Assembly: GCA_023427575.1 (NCBI GenBank)
Contig: JAEZAY010000110.1
Span: forward strand, 1-10,025
DNA: 10,025 nt
Direction of reading: 5' to 3'
From: Bacteroidota bacterium
Lineage (GTDB): Bacteria > Bacteroidota > Bacteroidia > Chitinophagales > Chitinophagaceae
Shown one piece after another: positions 6,368 through 10,025 of the stretch. Position 1 is the first letter of the stretch. Each line of letters begins with the position of its first letter. A program made the translations under genes and the position numbers. The notes beneath the pieces were generated by a model. The model was given only the letters and a program-made list of their open reading frames with translations, had not been told where the DNA came from and made no database searches.

Positions 6368-6775
6368 TTATGCGAACCATACATTGCTGATGGCTTTGGT
6401 GATTTCAACCAATTCACTATACAACGCGGGTTTGGTTAAAAAGCAATTGGCGCCCAGTTCATACGATAATTTCCTGTCGGAATTTAATTTGGAAGTGGTC
6501 AATACAACAATGGGAATGCGAGAAAACTGCGGGTCGCTCTTAATTTCTTTCAAAGCGGTCATACCAAGCATTCCCGGCATATTCAAATCTAAAATTACCA
6601 GGGAAGGATATTCGGAATCGGAAGACTGTCTCAGCGTTTCAATCAACTCGTCGCCGCTTTCAATAAATACATAATCAATGTCCGGATCGTTTTCAAGAAA
6701 GGCATCGAGAATGATCTGCCGGTCGTCAGGATCATCGTCTACAATGAAAACCAGATTCTTTCGTATGTGATTCAT
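6368..6775 (-). CDS. Single-domain response regulator (receiver only), Rcp1-like
   Basis: A 135-aa stand-alone receiver with all canonical residues: acidic cluster VDDDPDD (12-18, pocket Asp13/Asp14), phosphoacceptor Asp63 in ILDLNMPG, switch Thr in VLTTS (93/94) and Lys115 in TKP. The DDDPDDRQII start is typical of the Rcp1-like receivers that partner with phytochrome-type or multi-PAS kinases having an SHDLxEPLRK H-box, which matches the kinase encoded upstream in the same direction. There is no output domain, so it should signal by protein-protein contact or serve in a phosphorelay. The start ATG at 6775 lies 123 nt after the ASCH gene stop, a gap large enough for a separate promoter. The second receiver gene follows after 18 nt and is probably co-transcribed. 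Confidence 0.94.
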   Translation of the reverse strand: MNHIRKNLVFIVDDDPDDRQIILDAFLENDPDIDYVFIESGDELIETLRQSSDSEYPSLVILDLNMPGMLGMTALKEIKSDPQFSRIPIVVLTTSKLNSDRKLSYELGANCFLTKPALYSELVEITKAISNVWFA

Positions 6776-6898
6776 ATAATCGTATCAGATATCAGCCATC
6801 GCCGCTTTCCCGGTCAGCACAACAGATACAGGCCTAAAATTTACTTCGCCTGCATTCATAAAGTATTTAAAAGTTACAAATCAGATGCCTTTACCCAA

Positions 6899-7360
6899 TT
6901 ACACCATTATATGTTCGGGTGTATTTTTTTCATTTTTGAAGTTCGAGTTCCAAAAACCGGTGGCAAAATTCCGCGGCAAAGGCACTTCAAACTCTACCGG
7001 CTGGCTCAGGGTCCAGGCAAAATTGCCCTTTTTAAAATCATTAAAAGAAAATTCAATTTCCTTTTCCTGCCGCGTCGTAAATGCCTCAGGCCATACTTTC
7101 GCATATATCAGTTTCTCTGCCGGGTCGGTGCGTAAAATGGTAAGCTTTCCTATAATACAATCTTCCGGTAAATCTTCACAGTCGTCAATAAACCAGTTCA
7201 CATACTCATTGTTTTTGAGGCATGGGTCGTTCGCGTCAATGGGTTCAGCATACACCAATACTTCTTCACCAGACTCAAGGGAAAAATCGCTGATCTCTAA
7301 ACATTTTGCGCCTTTTACCACCAAACTTGCCCATGGTTGCCGCACCGATATCGCTTTCAT
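6899..7360 (-). CDS. ASCH-domain protein (putative RNA-binding)
   Basis: A 153-aa protein that begins MKAISVRQPWASLVVKGAKCLE, a characteristic ASCH-domain start: a beta-strand, then the RQPWASL helix, then the GxKxxE motif (Gly17, Lys19, Glu22). The usual ELR after this motif is EIS here, so the arginine is replaced. Later stretches IIGKLTILR (about 69-77) and GNFAWTLSQPVEF (111-123) fit the remaining barrel strands of the PUA-like fold. ASCH domains are predicted to bind RNA or modified nucleotides and have been linked to translation coactivation and, in some cases, RNase or amidohydrolase activity; none can be assigned here. The C-terminal ~30 residues are polar and family-atypical. The gene is in the same direction as the kinase upstream (148-nt gap) and the receivers downstream. 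Confidence 0.88.
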   Translation of the reverse strand: MKAISVRQPWASLVVKGAKCLEISDFSLESGEEVLVYAEPIDANDPCLKNNEYVNWFIDDCEDLPEDCIIGKLTILRTDPAEKLIYAKVWPEAFTTRQEKEIEFSFNDFKKGNFAWTLSQPVEFEVPLPRNFATGFWNSNFKNEKNTPEHIMV

Positions 7361-7448
7361 GAAAGTAGGATTTTTTTGGTGTAAACTGTCAATTAGTGAA
7401 CCATAATAAGCTTTACAGAGTTCACACCTGCAGGGTTCTAAGGGTTTT

Positions 7449-7462
7449 ATCTTAGTTAAGAT
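7449..7462. other. Short palindrome in the gap before the ASCH gene
   Basis: ATCTTA (7449-7454), GT, TAAGAT (7457-7462): a 6-2-6 inverted repeat about 90 bp upstream of the ASCH start on the minus strand. It could be a small operator, but 6-bp arms in A/T-rich DNA are weak evidence. Confidence 0.25.
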
Positions 7463-7490
7463 TCAACTGGGGTTTAATTGCTAATTGCTC

Positions 7491-7508
7491 TGTAGAACTA
7501 GTTCTACA
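7491..7508. promoter_or_regulatory. Perfect 18-bp palindrome at the end of the 106-aa gene
   Basis: TGTAGAACTAGTTCTACA is perfectly self-complementary with no spacer and directly adjoins the stop codon (TAA complementary to 7509-7511) of the 106-aa gene. It lies about 130 bp upstream of the ASCH start. No T-run follows on the minus strand, so it is not a standard terminator. A dimeric repressor operator controlling the ASCH/response-regulator half, or an RNA processing or 3'-end stem, are alternatives. The symmetry is certain; the role is inferred. Confidence 0.5.
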
Positions 7509-7829
7509 TTAGTCTTGCTGCCGCACGGTATCCATTAAAACAACTCCCAGATTGTCTTTCATGTAAGTGGTGATATGATTTCCAATCATTGTATACAGAT
7601 CAGATTCCATTCCTCGCTCATCTAACCATACCATTTCCTCAAAACCGGCTTCATTCAGCAATTTTTCATTCAGGTTAAAAGTGGAATATCCTTCCGGTTC
7701 AAGGATCTGGACCTCGAACTGGTTGGAGCAGGAATTTTCAGGTTTATTGTATATTACCCGGGCAGTGTATTGAGTTCCTTCCGCCATAAAGCGAATGATA
7801 AACGGATCAAGCAATTTAGTATTTGCCAT
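7509..7829 (-). CDS. Hypothetical protein, 106 aa
   Basis: I do not recognise a family. The start ATG at 7829 lies 26 nt after the kinase stop, so the two genes are probably one transcript. The first half looks beta-rich, with alternating strands (PFIIRFMAEG, YTARVIYNK, NQFEVQILEPEG, residues about 9-47). The second half looks helical or mixed (NLNEKLLNEAGF, YTMIGNHITTYMKDNLGVVL). There is one Cys (34), no signal peptide, no membrane segment and no obvious metal or catalytic motif, so it should be a small cytoplasmic protein. The composition is acidic. It could be a partner or modulator of the kinase on the strength of its position alone. The coding frame is clean and codon use resembles that of its neighbours, so it is likely a real gene. 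Confidence 0.8.
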   Translation of the reverse strand: MANTKLLDPFIIRFMAEGTQYTARVIYNKPENSCSNQFEVQILEPEGYSTFNLNEKLLNEAGFEEMVWLDERGMESDLYTMIGNHITTYMKDNLGVVLMDTVRQQD

Positions 7830-7855
7830 AGTTAATACTTATACAAAAGTTATTT

Positions 7856-10025
7856 CTATAACGGAAGGATGATCGTGAAAAGAGATCCTTCGTTTTCTTT
7901 TGAAGAAGCAAAGATTATCCCTCCGTGATTTTCAACAATCTTCTTGCAAATCGCAAGCCCGATCCCTGTTCCCTCATATTGGGTTTTTGTGTGGAGGCGC
8001 TGAAATATCGAAAATATCTGTTCTGAAAATTGTTCCTTGAACCCGATTCCATTGTCGGATATTACAATCTGCAAATACAAATTCGCGGGTTTTAAATTCG
8101 GCCTGTTGGTTTGCCAGGGTCGCAATAACATCGAGCGGATATTGATTTCGGGAATGGTTTCCGGCCGCACAAATTTTAAGGAATTGCTGATAAGATTTTG
8201 AAAAAGCTGGCGGAACTGGGAAGGCACGATTCGAATCTCGTGGTAGGTATCAATGGTTATGATGGCCCTTTTTTCTTCAATCTTATGCTCGAGGGAAATC
8301 AGCACTTCGTCCAGAATAGCTTTCAGTGAATAGCGTTCAAATGTTTTTTCTGAAGATATCGTCGAAACCGATAACAGGTCATCGATCAGCATCTGCATGC
8401 GCTTAGCCGAGTCCACAATTTTTTTAAGATAGGTTTTGCCATCCGGCGTTACCCGCTCCGATTCAATGGTAAACAGCCGATCTCCAAAGGTGGAAATCTT
8501 GCGAAGGGGTTCTTTCAGATCATGACTTGCTACATGCGCAAATTCTTCCAGGCTTTTATTCGACTGTTGCAGTTCAAGCGTTTTTAAGGCAATTTTTTGT
8601 TCGGCCTCCACCCGGTCGGTGATATCCAGGGAACAGCAAAGCACCTGCTCTACCCTGCCCGAATGATTCCAGTCGAAGATTGTGCTGTAGGTATGTATCC
8701 AGCGGTACCTGCCATTCTGATGCCGGGCTCTGAAAATAAATTCAAGGATCACCGATTCATCTTTAGAAAGATTTGCTTCTTTCAGCGCCAGCAGATTTTT
8801 TTCGATCACTTCCTGAAAATTTTCAGGATGAATAATTTCCTGCAGGAACTGTATCCCATCCTGGATTAAAAAAGCCGGTTCGTAACCAAGAATCTTTTTT
8901 AAACCCATGCTTACAAAATTAAATTTCCCGGTATGCACGTTAAAAAGCGCAATTACCGTAGGAGTTGCATCGGCAATCTTCTGAATGAACATCTGATTTT
9001 CACGCAGCTTGTTTTCATTCATCTTTGCTTCGGTAATATCCTGCACGGTTCCCAGCATCTTATAAGCGGTTCCATTTTCATCCAGCAACACATCGCCCCG
9101 CGATTGCACTACTTTATGCTTTCCGCTTTTTGTGATTATGCGAAAATGAAAATCGTAGGGTTTCCTGGCTTCCAGAGCTTCCATCAGGATTCTTTTTCGC
9201 TCCGCCCTGTCTTCGGGATGAACAAAATTTTCGATCAAAGCATGCGTGATAACCGTTTCTCCCGGCTGCATATCAAAGATCCGGTACAACTCATCCGTCC
9301 ATAAGATCTGGTCGGCTTCCAGGTTCCAGGTCCAGTTGCCCATTTTATTAATCGCTTCGGCCTGTTTGTACAAATTTTCGCTACGCTGCAGCATTTTAAT
9401 CATATGGTGCCGCTTGGTAACATCCATTACCGTTCCCTTCAACACCCTTTTCTTTCCATCCTGAATCGTAACAACTCCTCTTGACCAGATCACCTTTTCA
9501 TTTTCCGTCCTTCTGTACCGCAGTTCCACCTCGTATTCGCCATTTTTATCGAGGGCTTCCATTATCAGTTTATTGACTCGATCGCGGTCGGAAGGGTGAA
9601 CGCACTGGATCAGCTTCTTGTATTCCAGCCTTTCAGGCTCTTCCAGAATCTTTAATAACCGGGGTGTGCAATCGATCCGGTTAAGCTCAAGATTCCATTC
9701 ATAACTACCCATTTCCGCCAGTTCCTGGGCTTCGAGCAGCTGATTCTCCCTTTGCCGCAGCTCATTGCTCATCTGCTTCTCATTTTCTATATCGAAAGAA
9801 ATTCCGATGACCTGCGACACGGTTCCTTCAGGCGTTCTTTTAAAAACAGATTCATAGGTCCGATGCCATCTGTATTCACCATTTTGATCTTTTAATCGAA
9901 GCTCAAACAAATTGGCCTCCTGATCTCTGAACTGCTGGTAATCGCTTCTGATATGCTTTTCAATTACTTCCAGGTCTTGCGGATGGATGATATTTTTATA
10001 AGCTTCGCCGGGCCAGCTTTTATTG
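7856..10025 (-). CDS. Multi-PAS hybrid-less sensor histidine kinase, 5' end outside the window
   Basis: The last 722 codons of a sensor kinase; the frame stays open to the right edge, so the true start is not visible (a TTG at 9910 is only an internal leucine). In visible numbering, a partial PAS/PAC comes first (1-79, starting at SWPGEAYKNIIHPQDLE). Three more PAS domains follow, roughly 96-205, 216-333 and 344-471, each with an HPxD/HPEN motif and a closing D(I/V)T. After a short coiled linker comes the HisKA domain with the H-box FAHVASHDLKEPLRK (His501). The ATPase domain has the N-box (LFQNLISNSLKF, Asn610 and Asn614), DNGIGF (657-662) and GTGIGLAI (685-692), and ends at ILPL. There is no receiver domain and no visible membrane segment. 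It should autophosphorylate and pass phosphate to the receiver-only proteins encoded downstream. Signals and cofactors of the PAS domains are unknown. Confidence 0.95.
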   Translation of the reverse strand, partial: NKSWPGEAYKNIIHPQDLEVIEKHIRSDYQQFRDQEANLFELRLKDQNGEYRWHRTYESVFKRTPEGTVSQVIGISFDIENEKQMSNELRQRENQLLEAQELAEMGSYEWNLELNRIDCTPRLLKILEEPERLEYKKLIQCVHPSDRDRVNKLIMEALDKNGEYEVELRYRRTENEKVIWSRGVVTIQDGKKRVLKGTVMDVTKRHHMIKMLQRSENLYKQAEAINKMGNWTWNLEADQILWTDELYRIFDMQPGETVITHALIENFVHPEDRAERKRILMEALEARKPYDFHFRIITKSGKHKVVQSRGDVLLDENGTAYKMLGTVQDITEAKMNENKLRENQMFIQKIADATPTVIALFNVHTGKFNFVSMGLKKILGYEPAFLIQDGIQFLQEIIHPENFQEVIEKNLLALKEANLSKDESVILEFIFRARHQNGRYRWIHTYSTIFDWNHSGRVEQVLCCSLDITDRVEAEQKIALKTLELQQSNKSLEEFAHVASHDLKEPLRKISTFGDRLFTIESERVTPDGKTYLKKIVDSAKRMQMLIDDLLSVSTISSEKTFERYSLKAILDEVLISLEHKIEEKRAIITIDTYHEIRIVPSQFRQLFQNLISNSLKFVRPETIPEINIRSMLLRPWQTNRPNLKPANLYLQIVISDNGIGFKEQFSEQIFSIFQRLHTKTQYEGTGIGLAICKKIVENHGGIIFASSKENEGSLFTIILPL

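Noticed and set aside
8040..8130. Possible inserted stretch in the kinase ATPase domain (LRPWQTNRPN between N-box and DNGIGF)
   Set aside because: This loop varies in length in the family and the frame and flanking motifs are intact, so I do not treat it as an insertion of note.

Overview
The window looks like Bacteroidota DNA, most likely from the Chitinophagales/Sphingobacteriales side; the rank below phylum is a guess. Reasons: moderate GC with A/T-rich gene leaders and no clear Shine-Dalgarno sequences, a tripartite RND efflux operon in the order TolC, membrane-fusion lipoprotein, pump, a GH30 lipoprotein, a DUF3606 mini-protein, Rcp1-like single-domain response regulators, a multi-PAS kinase with an SHDLKEPLRK-type H-box, and CACATT-rich intergenic repeats.

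Layout. (1) Positions 1-2504, minus strand, read leftwards: an outer-membrane efflux protein (TolC family), a periplasmic adaptor lipoprotein, and the first 116 codons of an AcrB/HAE1-type RND pump that leaves the window. The adaptor gene is broken. About 100 or more codons expected between its helical hairpin and its beta-barrel are missing, and the join changes reading frame near 715-724. (2) Positions 2505-3521: about 1 kb of non-coding DNA packed with repeats. It holds two ~150-bp units, each with an identical A/T hairpin, three copies (one truncated) of a ~67-bp element, and a CACATT-type microrepeat tract with a partner in inverted orientation. (3) Positions 3522-5739, plus strand: a small SET-domain methyltransferase, a GH30 glycosidase lipoprotein 24 nt downstream, then a DUF3606 mini-protein followed by a strong intrinsic terminator at 5810-5841. 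(4) Positions 5945-10025, minus strand: a multi-PAS histidine kinase (5' end outside the window), an unrecognised 106-aa protein, an ASCH-domain protein, and two tandem receiver-only response regulators.

How the genes work together. Region 1 encodes an export system that is probably non-functional unless the adaptor is supplied elsewhere or the deletion is an assembly error. Region 4 reads as a signalling cluster: the kinase would phosphorylate one or both receivers, neither of which has an output domain. The downstream receiver has lost part of its acidic Mg2+ pocket. The ASCH (putative RNA-binding) gene lying between kinase and receivers is the least expected member. I found no rRNA, tRNA, CRISPR array, transposase or integrase.
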